Shown: positions 34,891 to 47,172 of the stretch, piece by piece
How the letters are laid out: the number at the start of each line of letters is the position of its first letter
How positions within the stretch are numbered: position 1 is the stretch's first letter
Origin: Adiantum capillus-veneris
Lineage: Eukaryota > Streptophyta > Polypodiopsida > Polypodiales > Pteridaceae
Length of the DNA stretch: 64,000 nt
NCBI GenBank assembly: GCA_014529385.2
Contig: CM043966.1
Span: 100,346,087-100,410,086, forward strand
Direction: 5' to 3'
Made by a program: the position numbers and the translations under genes
Notes under the pieces: generated by a model
What the model saw: only the letters and a program-made list of their open reading frames with translations
Database searches by the model: none
Told to the model about the DNA's origin: nothing

Positions 34891-35629
34891 GGCGAGGTGA
34901 CTCACCTCCCTGAAGTTAGCGAAGAGCCCCGTGGGGGGAGGCCTTGGACGACTCGGGCCAAACCCCACGGGGTGCTTGGGAGGGAGGTGTAAAAAACCTG
35001 CCTCCCCCCAGACCTGGGTCAGAGGCGCTCCCCCTATTGAGCCACGGGACGGGGAGAAAGGAGTGGTGGCTCCCCTGGAGCTGTGGAGGGATGAGTCTCA
35101 AGCAGTACCCCCCAATCGAGTGCGAAAGGGTGGGTGTGTTGTAAAAACAAAAACATCAGAAGGACTCACTCCATGGTGAGATCCAGACTTCACTTTTCGA
35201 TGTGCGAGAGTGGGGTATGTTGTGTAAACCTCCCCCTTGCCGGCCAAGCTTGGGACGAGGGAGTAATTTAGTGGTGCCAACCCTTTGGACCTCGGGGGGA
35301 TTGGAGCCAATGGGTCTCTCTTCCAGCCCCCGCGGGAGAGAGTATTCAGGGGACCCCCTATGAAAAGTACAATCTTATATATAAACGCTCTTGCTCTCTA
35401 GCACTCATTCTTTCAAAATCTTCTATTCTCAAAGCTACCTATTCTCTCAAAGCTTACTATTCTCTCAAAAGCTCTCAAAGTGATGACGAACGTGTGCTCA
35501 GCGAGTGCTTTAAGCACCCTGTGCGCGCCTACTGGAAGGAACAAACTCCAGCAACAACGCCGGACAAGGCCTAATGAGAGGAACGAACCTCAAGGGCTAA
35601 CAGGTAGGATACCCGGGAGGCACGAACCC
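34891..35629 (+). other. Probable LINE D 5' region
   Basis: GC-rich, with no conserved ORF. It continues without a break from the 111-bp array to AACCC (35625-35629), where the LTR element is inserted. It resumes at 38066. It is inferred to be LINE D leader because no other boundary is visible. Confidence 0.45.
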
Positions 35630-36146
35630 TGTAACAAACTTGGACACTCCAAGTCAAGAATCAACCGCGACAGCACCAAATAACCACTTCAAAACAATTC
35701 ACAGATCACAATAGATTTGCACTGGCCCGGCGGAGTTCCATGCCTAGAGATATTGGCCCCAAAGACTGGCGCCCCTTTCGGTATTTCTTTTTGTATTAAT
35801 CAATCATCAAAGTACAAGAGAGCGGTTAGGGTTTCACTCTCAGACTCTGCGTCCAGATGCCCTGAGAAGTGAGGCCCTCACCACTAATTTAAAGGTTACA
35901 AGGGATGCCCAAAAGCAGAGCCCCAAAAGCTTTTAAAATCAAAAGCATCAGTTCTCTCTCTCTTAGAGAGTCTTTTCTCTTTTTTTTTTTAAAAAAAAAA
36001 GCAAAAGCAAAATTCGCGTCGCTCATCATTTTCCAATTTTTTTTTTTTTTTTTTTTTTTAATAATCCGCCTCCGCGATTTCCGGAATTTAGGGTTTCTGG
36101 CAGAAATTAGGGTTTTTGTTGTCCGCCACGTCATCACTTTGTGACA
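35630..36146 (-). repeat. LTR (3' LTR of the minus-strand chromovirus)
   Basis: 517 bp, TG...CA ends. It contains a 10-T/10-A palindromic run (about 35981-36000) and a long T run (about 36039-36059). Confidence 0.92.
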
Positions 36147-36160
36147 TACCCCCCTCTTGA
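36147..36160 (-). other. Polypurine tract of the chromovirus
   Basis: On minus it reads TCAAGAGGGGGGTA immediately before the LTR start TGTCAC. This is the expected position for plus-strand priming. Confidence 0.75.
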
Positions 36161-36726
36161 AAGCATTGTAATCGACCGCGATTACGCCTGCAAAACCGAC
36201 AAAAGCCATAAACCGTCTTAGCAGACACTGACTGTTAGTACCTACGTACTAGGAACACACATCTAGCACATATACAAAATCGACAGTCACATCGCATGAC
36301 ATCACAGGACATCACATGACATTCAACATTCATTCGGATCTTAGACCATGATTTATCGGCAATGTAGCTAGCAATCACATCTAGGTCCAATCGGGACCTC
36401 ATCGATGTCCGATTGACTAACCCCTATTGCAACCATGTCTATTCGAGATCAATCAGACCAAAATGCTGCAGTCATTTCGTCTATCAGTTCCTGTACTCAC
36501 AAGAAGTCAAGAACAAATCAGTATCATAATCAGGAATTCCATTTCATAAAGTCATCCAGCAGAATACTGTCAGCTCTCAGTATCCCTGAAGCTCAAAGAG
36601 ACATCAGTGACTTTAGTATCAAAATCGAGGCATCTGTTGACAAAGGAGTGGAGTAACTCCCCTCTTGTGCATCCCACTGCACCAGATCTTCGGCCAAGCT
36701 GAATTCTGGGTTCCATTTGGAGTAGA

Positions 36727-37310
36727 CTATGCTAAACCAAAAGCATCGAGGTAAAGTTTCACAATCTGAGGAGTATCTGCTAGGTCCTCCTCCTCCATCC
36801 ACTTCGCATCAAGTGCAGGATAATTCTTGAACTTAACCAAGAACCGCCTTCGAACTTTACCCTTATTCTTCGTATCCTTATGTGCCAAAATCTGTTCAGG
36901 AACAAGGATCTCCTCGTTTTCTTCCACTTCGGGTTGCTCATCAGGCTCCCCATCATCAGGCACATCACCTTTAAAAGGTTTCAAGAGATTCACATGAAAT
37001 GCATTGTGAATCCTCCAAGTATCTGGCAGTTTCAATCGGAAGGAGACTTCATTTATCTTTTCAGTAATCTGGAAAGGGCCGTAGTATCGCATACTAAGCT
37101 TTGGAAAAAGCCTCTCCTTTCCCTTGTTCTTTCGTAGGCGTGCCTTCTCAAAACGTAAGAGCACCCAATCATCCTCCTTCAATTTCATGTCGCGACGACG
37201 GCGATCCGCTGCCTTTTTCTGTCGTTCTTGAGACTTCTGCAAAGTCTCGCGAACCTTGGCAAAAGCCGTATCCAGATCTCGCGTATATTTATCCGCTTCA
37301 AAGATCTTAT
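36727..37310 (-). pseudogene. Chromovirus integrase C-terminus with chromodomain
   Basis: The minus-strand frame starts in the integrase C-terminal region (EADKYTRDLDTAFAKVRETL, then QKSQERQKKAADRRRRD). It continues through a GPF/Y-like segment (RYYGPFQITEKINEVSFRLKL; W-R-I-H-N-A-F-H-V-N-L-L-K-P) into an acidic linker. A chromodomain follows: PEQILAHKD, then RRRFLVKFKNYPALDAKW and EEDL. The stop is at 36727. Chromodomains steer integration to particular chromatin. This 3' half is open and well conserved, but it lacks the catalytic integrase core. Confidence 0.88.
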
Positions 37311-37430
37311 CTCTCTTTGCTCCGCCTGAGTAGGCCGAGGCGGGCCATACTCTCTGCCTGAATCTTCGTTGTGATCCCAGCCCGCATCTCCAGATGCAGA
37401 GGGAGTCGACTGATCATTGCCTGAAGCCAT
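37305..37430 (-). pseudogene. Chromovirus gag N-terminus, truncated
   Basis: It starts MASGNDQSTPSASGDAGWD at 37430, about 60 bp after the primer-binding site, the usual gag position. It ends after some 40 residues (PTQAEQREI), where an internal deletion joins it out of frame to the integrase end near 37305-37315. The main parts of gag, protease, RT and RNase H are missing. Confidence 0.7.
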
Positions 37431-37489
37431 AAGTGCCGCGGAAAAAAAAATTCGGGGATCGGATTTCCCGTAGAAGAGAAATCGGCCAT

Positions 37490-37501
37490 GCTCTGATACC
37501 A
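37490..37501 (-). other. tRNA-iMet primer-binding site
   Basis: On minus it reads TGGTATCAGAGC, the classical plant retrotransposon PBS complementary to the 3' end of initiator Met tRNA. It lies one base from the 5' LTR end. Confidence 0.93.
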
Positions 37502-37502
37502 C

Positions 37503-38065
37503 TGTAACAAACTTGGACACTCCAAGTCAAGAATCAACCGCGACAGCACCAAATAACCACTTCAAAACAATTCACAGATCACAATAGATTTGCACTGGCC
37601 CGGCGGAGTTCCGTGCCTAGAGGTATTGGCCCCAAAGACTGGCGCCCCTTTCGGTATTTCTTTTTGTATTAATCAATCATCAAAGTACAAGAGAGCAGTT
37701 AGGGTTTCACTCTCAGACTCTGCGTCCAGATGCCCTGAGAAGTGAGGCCCTCACCACTAATTTAAAGGTTACAAGGGATGCCCAAAAGCAGAGCCCCAAA
37801 AGCTTTTAAAATCAAAAGCATCAGTTCTCTCTCTCTCTTAGAGAGTCTTTTCTCTTTTTTTTTTTTAAAAAAAAAGCAAAAGCAAAATTCGCATCGCTCA
37901 TCATTTTCCAAATTTTTTTTAAAAAAAAAATAAATAATAATAATAATCCGCCTCCGCGATTTCCGGAATTTAGGGTTTTTGGCAAAAATTAGGGTTTGCA
38001 GGAATTTTAGGGTTTCTGGCAGAAATTAGGGTTTTTGCTGTCCGCCACGTCATCACGTTGTGACA
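37503..38065 (-). repeat. LTR (5' LTR of the minus-strand chromovirus)
   Basis: 563 bp, TG...CA ends, near-identical to 35630-36146 apart from A/T-run length and one short internal duplication. Confidence 0.92.
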
Positions 38066-38096
38066 AACCCCGTGAACAATCAGGTGTGTTTGCTCC

Positions 38097-38270
38097 TACC
38101 TTACGAAACACCTCAAGCAGGGGGAACGAGACATTGCATGAGGTGGGGGAATTTACCTTGCGAAGCGCTTCAAGAAGGGGGAACGAGTCACTGCATGGGG
38201 TGGGGGATTTTACCTTGCGAAGCACCTCAAGCAGGTGGAACGAGTCACTGCATGGGGTGGGGGATTGGAC
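38097..38270 (+). repeat. 57-58-bp tandem repeats at the start of the LINE D ORF
   Basis: Three units begin ACCTTACGAAAC (38097), ACCTTGCGAAGC (38154) and ACCTTGCGAAGC (38212). Each continues with CAAG-AGG-GGAACGAG and CATG-GGTGGGG. Confidence 0.85.
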
Positions 38271-38279
38271 CCCCCACGC

Positions 38280-41200
38280 TTGGGGTGGATAGACCACCCC
38301 GTGAGGCCCATGCTAGTGACTTCAGACGAACGGAAACACTGGCAACGTTGAAACGTGGAGTAGCCTTTGGTGAATTTGGTCTAGTATGTGTTTGGGGAGC
38401 GGACAATCATAGCGTCCGCAGCTTTTGGAAGCAGTTAGATGTTGCGAGAGTGGGAGCTAGTGTGATCAAAGCTAGCAGAGTAACCAACATAAGCAATAGG
38501 AATATACGCTTTGATCTCTATACCCGCTCTCTTAGGGCAGCTGAAGCGCTGGTAGGTAAGCTAGTTGCAGAACAGCGCTTTAGCAGATGGAGGAGCAGGA
38601 TGTCGAGACCTTATCGAGACCGGGCCCGTAGACCAGGTTCCACCTCCGCCACCGGGGAGCAGTCCGTCAACCACGTTAAGTTAACCACCTTCAACGTTAA
38701 CGGGCTCAGAAACAAAAGGAGCGAACTTGGGTCGTTGATGGGAACCGGTAAATGGAACATTGTCGGGGTGCAAGAGACCCGAATGTTCCAAGGATGTTGG
38801 CCTCTTAGACTCCCCGGCCATTCGGTCTTTAATGCCCTAGGCACTGCAAAACCAGGAGAACGTGGAATGGCGTCTCTGGTCGCGGTTGAGCTCAGGCCCT
38901 TTGAGCTCAACTTCTCTTCCCCGAATCAATTTTTTCCCAAAGGTTCAGGGGCTTGGATTCATGGCAATGTGTACATTCCGCAGCACCAGTTGGGCGAAGC
39001 CAGGACAATCGCTTTGAGGACCCTCGCACGAATGTTGGGAGTCATCTCGAACAAAAACCTACCGGTAATTGTTGGAGGTGACTTCAACATGAAGACGGGG
39101 GCGCTGAAGAAGTCGCTACTGAGATGCGGAAGAGGATTCGAGAGCTTTAAGGTTCGAGGCTCGAACCTCACGTACCATTCCAGGTGGGGGAAGGGAAAGT
39201 CGGACATCGATCACTTCATCGTGAACGAGTCCGCCGCGAGACAACTTCTCAACAATACAGTACAGAGGGGGATAGATTTGTTAGACCATTGGCCACTAGT
39301 GTGCCACCTACACTGTGGATTCGGGAGTAGCAGCCAAAGCTACTTTGCCGTCCGTACCCAAATTGGATGCATGCAAGATGGAGGTGAATTGCAGGCTATT
39401 CCTCGATGACAATCGGTGGAATACTCTGCTGCACCTCGAGCATGAGGATGGACGTGCAACCCAACAGTGCTATGACAAGTTTGTCTCCGTTGCTACATCC
39501 ATTGCCAAAGAGGCAGGAGCTCTTTCTACGAAGCCCCCGCCGAGGCCAAGGTTAGGTTGTCGACTCGAACCTTGGGCTCGGAGACTCATTAATGCGCGCC
39601 GGAAAGCTTGGAATAGGGTGAGAACCAAAAGTTCGAACTCTAGGGTTGGCCGGCAAGCGATTAGGGAGTACAAGGCAATAGCACTTCATGCGAAGGCCGC
39701 TGTCCGTGACAGTAACCGAAGATCCTTCGAGCGCTTCGTGGAAAAAGGGAATGAGCTCCTGAGGGAGGGTCAAATGAAGAAATTCTTTACCCACCTCAAG
39801 AAAATTGTTGGGAAGGGGCAAGGAACTATTGCCAATCAACCTTTGAACGCAAATGGGGAGGTAGTAATGGAACCAGAGAGGCAATTACAAGTATGGGAGG
39901 GCCACTACTCCAGGATCTTCGCCGATACGGACGGGACCAGCAAGGATCCTCTTGCTTGGTATGACAAACACGTGCGCATTTGGCCTGGTATGCCTGAAGT
40001 ATGTGACCCGTTGAACTGGTACGAAGTGCGGGAGGCCTGTCGGCGGTTGAAGAGACACAAGGCAGCTGGAGGTGACGGGTTACCACCCGAATTCTTAAAG
40101 CTGCTTGTGAAAGATAAGGGGCTTAGGTCGGATCCGCGTAAGCCACGATCGGAGATGGGCAAGGCTTACTTGCACATGATTGAGGGCATTTATGATACCG
40201 GAGACATCCCGGCCGGCGCTAGCAATGAAGTGATTGTGTCAATCCCCAAGAAGGGTGATTTGACCAACACTGATAACTACCGCGGGATCGCGTTAATCTC
40301 CGTTGCCATAAAAAGTCCTCACTACGGTCGTGATTAGGCGGATCACTAAGTTGCTTGAAAAGAGGAATTTCTTCAATCCCGGCCAAGCAGGCTTCCGTAC
40401 TAATGAGGAATGCATAGGGCAAGTCGCTTGTCTGAAAGAGATCGTGAAACTCCATCACAAGGATGGGAAACCAACTTATGCGGCCTACATTGATTTCAAG
40501 AAGGCATGCGACACAGTACCGCACGAGGCGTTGTTCCTAAAGCTCGTTGCGGCTGGCCTGCAAGGTCAAGCACTTAGATTCTTCCAAGCGCTCTACAGGT
40601 CCACCTCTGTTAAAGTCCGACATATGGATCAACTGTCGGATTCGATTCCGGTGCAGCGGGGAGTCCGCCAAGGATGCCCGGGATCGCCCTGTCTATTCAA
40701 TATATACATCAATGATATTTTAGACATAGATGGGGAAACATGGGGCCTAGAAGTACCTAACCTCCTCAAGAGAATAAAAGGACTCCTTTTTGCCGACGAC
40801 CTGGTTCTACTTGCTGACTCTCCTGAGAGCCTACAAATGAGCCTTGACAAGGTAAGTGAATGGGCAAAGACCTGGGGCATGACCTTTGGAATTGACAAAT
40901 GCATGGTCACGGTGTTCCACGGCGACCTGCAAGACCTCTCTATGAGGATCTTTACTTTGGATGGTGAGATGGTTGAAGTAGGTGAAACGTACAGATACCT
41001 TGGCATCGACGTTGACTCGACCTTTTCCATTGAACGTATCGTTTAAGAGCAAGCGGACAAGGGGAGGAAAAGTCTCTTCGTGTGTCAACACCTACTGGCA
41101 AACCGAGCCATCCCTATTTGGTCTCGGCTGACTGTTTTTAAGGCGTGCGTGTATCCAGTGATTTGTTATGGCGCAGAAATTATGGGGGCCCACGACCAGC

Positions 41201-42027
41201 GTGTCCTTCACTCTCTGCAGCGCCTCGTCGCCACCGGGATGCGAATGTTACTCGGAAAGGGAGCAAGGTCAACCTTTGTAGGGACGGCAACTCTCCATCA
41301 CGAGTTTAACATACCACCCGTACCTGCCTTTTGTAGGGGATAACGAGCACGGGCTTTTGACAAGTACCGCTCGGTTTCATCTACTTGGATAGGCTCCTTG
41401 GTAAACAAGAAGCCTAAGAACTAACCATTCAAGAAGTGGACTTGGACGACAAGAACCGAGAATTGGATGAATAAATATATCCCAGCGGCTGACTTCAGCT
41501 CAGTACGCTACCACGCATGGGACAAGTGGGACGAGAGGCATTCGTGCCTGGCGTTGGAGCCCTATAAGGAGGCCCGCTATGAACAAACACGCGGATACCT
41601 GTTGCAGCTCAATAAGAGCACTGTAGTCACTAGGAAGGAGGAGAGAATGCTGGCTCTCGCGAGAGTAGGTGGGCTCAAACTGGCTGATAGTCATATGCGC
41701 GGACACAGCATTTGCACGCTGTGCTCCCAGTTAGAGGGTCATTCGCTTTCGCATTTGCTGGTGAGGTGTCCGGCGGTAGATGATTCTAGGGGGAGGTGGC
41801 TAGAACAATTCAACTCCACCTTCAACGCTCTCGACCCTTCGTTGGACCCTGAAGAAAGGACCGTTATCCTCCTTGGTGGGGAGGCTCGCGGGAAGCGGCT
41901 GCCCTTCTGGGTACGTCGTGATCCGCACTCGAGGGACGGAACTGCAGGGCACGTGCCTGTGGCGAAGTTCCTCGGTGAAGTTGTACCCCGGTATTTAGGT
42001 GCTCTGCATAAGCGGATGGGGAGATAA
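38280..42027 (+). pseudogene. LINE 'D' ORF: N-terminal basic domain, endonuclease, RT, zinc finger
   Basis: A basic N-terminal segment (RSLRAAEALVGKLVAEQRF, then R-rich) leads into an APE-type endonuclease (LTTFNVNGLRNKRSELG; VGVQETRMF; VIVGGDFNMKTG; KSDIDHFIV; LLDHWPLV). RT follows, with KRHKAAGGDGLPPEFLK, DNYRGIALISVA, AAYIDFKKACDTVPHEAL and VRQGCPGSPCLFNIYIN. The catalytic FADD is at 40789-40800, followed by VGETYRYLGIDVD. The C-terminus has CTLCSQLEGHSLSHLLVRCP, a CCHC finger. There are only two frameshifts (about 39390 and 40325) and three stops (41044, 41341, 41422), so it is relatively young. KACD in place of the usual KAFD in the first RT Asp block is unusual. Its clade differs from B and C. 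Confidence 0.87.
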
Positions 42028-42600
42028 TGCTCCCCTTCCTATGCCGTTATTTGAATCCGATCCCTTCCGGGGGAAATGACGTAATTCTCCCCAAGCGAAG
42101 CCAGATGAGCTACAAGAGCATCCAAATGCCATTCCCCCCCGGGGGGGTCAACTTCACCTAAAAGGGGTTGGGAAATGCACAATGGGAGACATTACCAGCC
42201 TTAGCGGACGCCACCTGTGAGCCGACGCCCTTCCAAGCGGGTATGGCATTTCCTAGGGGAAAACCGTCGGGTTTCAAAGGCATTAGTGAGGTGAGCGATA
42301 AGTTACTTGGAGGAGGCAACTCCGAAGGGAAGACCAAAGTAAGTCCAACAGTACCTCGGCCTCTGAACAGAGGTACTTGGTCGCTGTCACACCCACCGAA
42401 ATGGGTCTCTCAAGGGAAAAGTCATCGCCCTAAGAGTGTAGATAATTCTAGCCTCCCGAGTCCAGAGGAAACTAGTGACAAAAGCGTATGCCTTCGGTTT
42501 CTCGGGGCATAGTCCTGGTCGTTCTTCTTGTCCACTTTTATGGTGGTTAAGGGGAGCGGCCGGGCTTTCCCCGCCCGACTCCGAAAACAAAACAAAAAAA
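42028..42600 (+). other. LINE D 3' UTR and A-rich tail
   Basis: Non-coding and GC-rich with a CCCCCC/GGGGGG palindrome near 42135-42147. It ends AAAACAAAACAAAAAAA at about 42585-42600. LINE C2 sequence starts immediately afterwards. Confidence 0.65.
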
Positions 42601-42604
42601 ATTC

Positions 42605-43318
42605 ATGGAAGAACGCATGAATGAAAAGGATGCATTGATCAAAGCACTTAAGGGAGAACTCGTAGCTTGTAAAAATACCCCTGCAAAGGAGGGAGAAAAT
42701 CAACCCTTAATGATAAAGGAGCTCGAAAGCATTAAGAAACAGGTGAAAACTCTACGTGAAGGGGAAGAGGAGAAGGCACGAACACCCTCTTCATGGGCAG
42801 AGCACCTATTCAAAGCACAAGAGAAGGTTGATAAATCTGAAAAGTGGATCGAGGGCGCAAAGAAAAAAAAGATAAGATGCATGAAGCCACACCGACATCC
42901 ACTATCATCAATATGACAATTGAGGAGGAGCAAAAGAGAGAGCCCTTCATGTTCGTGTTACAGGTCTCAAAGACACTGGAAACGTAAAAGACGAAGTGAA
43001 AGAACTCTTGAAGCACATGGGCATTTTTGAACCTACAAACACAAGTGCTCGGAGAGTGGGAAAGAAGGGAAGTGATGAGAAAGGAAGTTCCAAGGAAAGA
43101 GAACTCATTATACGTTTCCCCATGTTGGAAGCTAGAAAGGAATTTTTGAAGAAGAGACCAACGCTCAAGCAAACTGGGAAATTTTGGGGTGATGACCTCA
43201 CTCTTACACAAGTAGCATACATGCAAGGGCTGATGCCAGAGATCAAGACATCAAGGGAGAAGGGAAAATTGCTTTATACAGAGGAGGGAGAGTAGTGGTT
43301 TTGGAAAAACGCACCGCA
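42605..43318 (+). pseudogene. LINE C2 ORF1: coiled coil plus L1 ORF1p-like domain
   Basis: The Lys/Glu-rich N-terminal part (MEERMNEKDALIKALKGEL..., to about 42916) is coiled-coil-like. After a frameshift near 42900 comes a segment aligned with C5 ORF1: SKERELIIRFPMLEARKEFL, then KKRPTLKQTGKFWGDDLTL and MQGLMPEIKTSREKGK. The spacing of the 'RxxIxRFP', 'DDLT' and 'AREKGK' pieces recalls the RRM and C-terminal domains of L1 ORF1 proteins, which bind RNA and act as chaperones. Confidence 0.7.
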
Positions 43319-43351
43319 TGACAATGCGAGTCCTATGGGACCAGCCTTAAA

Positions 43352-46300
43352 ATGGAAGCATGGAATTGTAATGGATCAATGAAGCTAGATGTAGACGCGT
43401 TTTAAGATACCTTCAAAGAAGAGCCATTATTTTTTACTTGGTGATGCATCAGACTCCTGGTGGCACATTACCTAGAGTGACGGGATACCATTGGAAGATT
43501 ACTTGTAGAAAGGAGGTGAGATTAACGCACAGAGGAGGTGTGGTAGTCTTATTGAGAAAGGAGCTTCAACTCCTCATTCGTATTTTTCAGAGAGATGAGC
43601 AGGCCAGATATATGTAGGTTAGAGTGAGAGCGGAGACATGGAGGCCACTCTACATTGCAATATGCTATTTTGCCACCAACACATGTCTCGCCCTATATGA
43701 TATTGGATGAGGACATATGGGAGTTATCTAGGGATAGAAATGTCATTCTTTTGGGAGACTTTAATGTCAAGATGGGCCACTCTCCAGAAAACTTTCTACA
43801 ATACCTCATAGGAAATGTTGAGAGAGTTGGATGTCAATGATATTGGATTGGACAGGAGTTTGTAGGATGAGGATGGGGGATATTCGACAGACATGGGGAT
43901 TGTACATGGACTGGCCATCTTGAATGCCTGCGGAGATTTTCAACATTGAGTGGGTTTATTTGTTTTCCTCATAGACATGGAGCTAGCACAATGGTTTATG
44001 TTTTGGCTCAACGCAATTTTATACCCTCTGTTCAAGAATTTACAGTTGGCCAGGCCTATTGGGATAGTAATAGATCATGCCCTCCTCACGATTACCGTCT
44101 CATTCCAGTTCAGCCCACTGCTTGATTGGCACAGACATCTACGCATACCCGATATACTTTTACTTCGGAGATTGATTCTGTCTACATAGATGGTATATAC
44201 AGACGCTTATGCACAGAGGATCCAGGGAGACCTCTAGGGGAGCTTACTTATATATTGACAAAGACACCGCAGGATGAAGCAACAGAGGCATACCCATACC
44301 CTGAGCTTGGGCAGCGACGACGTTCTGGGAGCATATCCTAGAATTGCTGGTATGATGAGGAGTGCAGCGAGACGAGAGCCCGAATTAAGAGCGAGGTACT
44401 TCTAGGAGTCATCACTCACAGGCAGTCACGTATTTCTTCTCAGCTCTTGGTGCGACGGAAGAAGAGGTTGTTTCTAGCTCGATTAGAGTAGGATTTATAC
44501 CAGATGTTTTTGAGCCAGGACTCAATTGAGGCATGGCGACTCTTCCATGGGCATTCTCCCCCACGAGTCAGCACTTCTATGGAGGTATGGGGTCAGTATG
44601 CGTCATCTACAGAGTCTCGGGGCAGCCACCTCTGCCGGATTCGCCAGAGCCATGCCCACACATGTGCTTTATTTACCGCCGAGATGGTAAAGAAGGCCTT
44701 TTACAGGATGAGGATGAGGAGAGCATATGATCATGATGACCTAGTAGCAGAGCATTTTATACATGCGAGAGATCTGCTTACAGAGCCTCTAGCAGTGATG
44801 TTTAATTGGCCATGTGTGAGGGCCTACCTGATACTTGGAGTTTGTCTACTATCGTATCTATCTTCAAGTCAAAGGACCCTATGGAGCCTGGGAATTACTG
44901 CACTATCATGATTGGACACACATTGGCACGGTTGTATGCGTCCATCCTTGTGCAGAGAGAGAGGGTGTACGGGCAACAAGACAGACATGTTTCGGGAGAG
45001 GTTTCTCTACTCATGATCATATTTAACACTCGGAGCCATTATTGAGAAGGGGAGATCACATGGGAGACGGCTCTATTGTTGCTTTGTGGATTTTTGCAAA
45101 GCCTTCGATACAGTGCCCAAAGTTAGACTACTGCGCAGACTATAGGAGATTGGGGTACCCACAGAGTTGAGTTGGGGGATCATGGCTCTATACAGGTTAA
45201 TAATTGGGCATGGATGCACTCCATAGGGGATTTTTGTTATAGTTCACTCCACTATCGGGGTGAAACAGGGTTGCCCGCTATCTCCTACACTATTTGGCAT
45301 GTATGTGGATGAGGTTTCCGTCTACATTAAGAGGGATGGTCATAGAGGAGCACAATTGGCAGGGACATGGATCCCGTTATTGTTATATGCTGATGATATT
45401 TGGTTGATTTTCGACTTCCCAGAGGGGATGCAACGTCACTTAGATGCTTACTTAGATGCTTTGTCCACATTTGCTCATGATAGTGGATTGTCTGTTAACT
45501 TGGGGAAAACCAAGGTTATGGTTTTGAACACCACACCACAGTGGGTCAGGAGGTTAGCACCCATACTCACATATGGCCCGGAGACGGTGGAGTATACAGA
45601 TGCACATTGCATACACCGATCTTGGGGTAGTCTTTAGTGGATCGGTGTTTGCATTGAGGAGAGCAGTAGAGACTAGGCTGACGAAAGCTTGTGCAGCCTT
45701 GGGAGGATTGGAGAGGATGTGCTCGCAGTTTCAGGAACTTTGAACGAAGCACTGGCTTTTTGACACTCTAGTGGCTTCAGCTATGCTTTACGGAGTTCAG
45801 ATATGGGGACCTTCAGTGGACCACCATGGCAGATCTGGTAGCACTGATGGATGGTGATGTATGGAGAGGCCTTTAGTCTCTATGATCTCCCGGATGATTT
45901 GGGCTAAGGCCTCAGTGCCACATTAGATTATTCAAGCCGAGCTAGCTGCTCCCCCTCTCGTGGTTGAGGCACTTACTAGATCAGTATCCTTCATGCATAG
46001 TTTATGGGACCCCCCAAGAGATAGATATGCTCGGCTAGCCCTTGAGTCATCCCTATAGCTAGCGCTATAGGGGGATACAACATGCTGGTATGGGCAGATG
46101 ACATCATTGTTTCAGTCACATGGTTTCAACATGGATAGACTGCCCCCATTCTAGTACTCCTTGGATGCACCCTCTCTATCTCTCACACAGACAAAAATCA
46201 CTAGACTCATACGCCAGGATCTGATTCAGCTAGATACCAAGAGCACATGGATACAACCGACACAAGAAATGGGCACGAAGATGGATTTCTATAGAGAGCA

Positions 46301-46860
46301 TCTTCTCCAACTCACAAAGGATGGATATACGATCAAACCTGCCTATATGGACACTCATTCATCCCATGGGTTACAATGTGCTATTGGTCAGATGCGCACA
46401 TCATCACTTCAGTTAGAGATTGAGACTGGCAGATTTAGGAGAGTACCAGCAGAGGCCAGGATTTGCCTATTGCGTCATATAGAGCCAGAGACAAAGTTAC
46501 ATCTCATATGTCATTGTCCGGTATACTATGAGATACGAGGCCACTTTCACTGTCTATTCAGAGAGGGCTTTAGACCACTGGCTAGAGTCATGAGATATCA
46601 CGATCAGAGATGCGTCGGGTAGTGGGAGACATTCACAGAGGGAGATCACTCACTTCTTTAGAGTTGAGACTCGGCAATCAGATGAGCAAGCTTCAGAACA
46701 GACTTTTAGAGCCCACCTATACCAGAGTTATGTCAGTTGACAAAGCCATTGAGCTCAAGAGAGTTGGATGCCCACGTCTACGAGGGCGACCACGACATCG
46801 ACGGAGGCTCCGTCAAAGGATCTGGACTATTCTAGCACGACATGGGAGATGTCCAGTATG
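43352..46860 (+). pseudogene. LINE C2 ORF2: endonuclease, RT (YADD intact), C-terminal zinc region
   Basis: It starts WNCNGSMKLDV (APE N-terminus) and has VILLGDFNVKMGHS near 43740. RT blocks CFVDFCKAFDTVPK, STIGVKQGCPLSPTLFGMYV and LLLYADDIWLIFDFPEGM follow (YADD at 45386-45397). The C-terminal part (about 46390-46580) has a C-x(n)-H-x-C-H-C pattern (ETGRFRRVPAEARICLLRH; LICHCPVYYEIRG). Many stops and frameshifts. A 12-bp duplication (CTTAGATGCTTA) doubles a short segment after YADD. Confidence 0.82.
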
Positions 46861-47102
46861 ACTATTTACAGAGGCAGACATTGACGATGCTCTTCAACGA
46901 CCGATGCAAAACATGCTCGGACAATGCTCGATGGTGGGCATCTTTGGACATTGATGATGATGATGATGATGTTTTTAGTTTCTACTTTACTTCATTTTTA
47001 TTTTGCACCCAAACATTGTAGTAGATCCACCAAGATTGTATTCGTTTGGTCTCATAGGTCATTTTGGTCTTTTGAAGACGTTTCATATAACATTTCATTT
47101 TC

Positions 47103-47105
<3 letters not shown>

Positions 47106-47168
<63 letters not shown>
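47106..47168. repeat. (TC)n(AC)n compound microsatellite at the C2/C3 junction
   Basis: (TC)n at 47106-47135 continues as (CA)n to 47168, where truncated LINE C3 starts (TTGAGGAGAGCAG). Confidence 0.95.

Positions 47169-47172
<4 letters not shown>

Larger units (their letters stand above)
35625..38070 (-). mobile_element. Ty3/gypsy chromovirus deletion derivative with LTRs and 5-bp TSD
   Basis: The LTRs at 35630-36146 and 37503-38065 start TGTAACAAACTTGG and end GTGACA on plus. They are flanked by a perfect target duplication, AACCC (35625-35629 and 38066-38070). The element lies on the minus strand. Next to the right LTR is GCTCTGATACCA (37490-37501), whose complement is the initiator-Met tRNA primer-binding site. 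Next to the left LTR is the polypurine tract (36147-36160, AGAGGGGGG on minus). The internal part is only 1.36 kb: a gag start fused to the integrase end. The LTRs are very similar; the right one has an extra ~35-bp TTTAGGGTTT-type duplication near 37975-38010 and different A/T runs. Confidence 0.92.
42602..47106 (+). mobile_element. LINE 'C2', long but decayed copy
   Basis: It contains ORF1 (from 42605), ORF2 (from about 43352) and a 3' UTR with the family signature GGTCTCATAGGTCATTTTGG. It ends ATTTCATTTTCATT followed by (TC)n. The 5' end is truncated within ORF1, directly after the LINE D A-tail. Confidence 0.82.
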
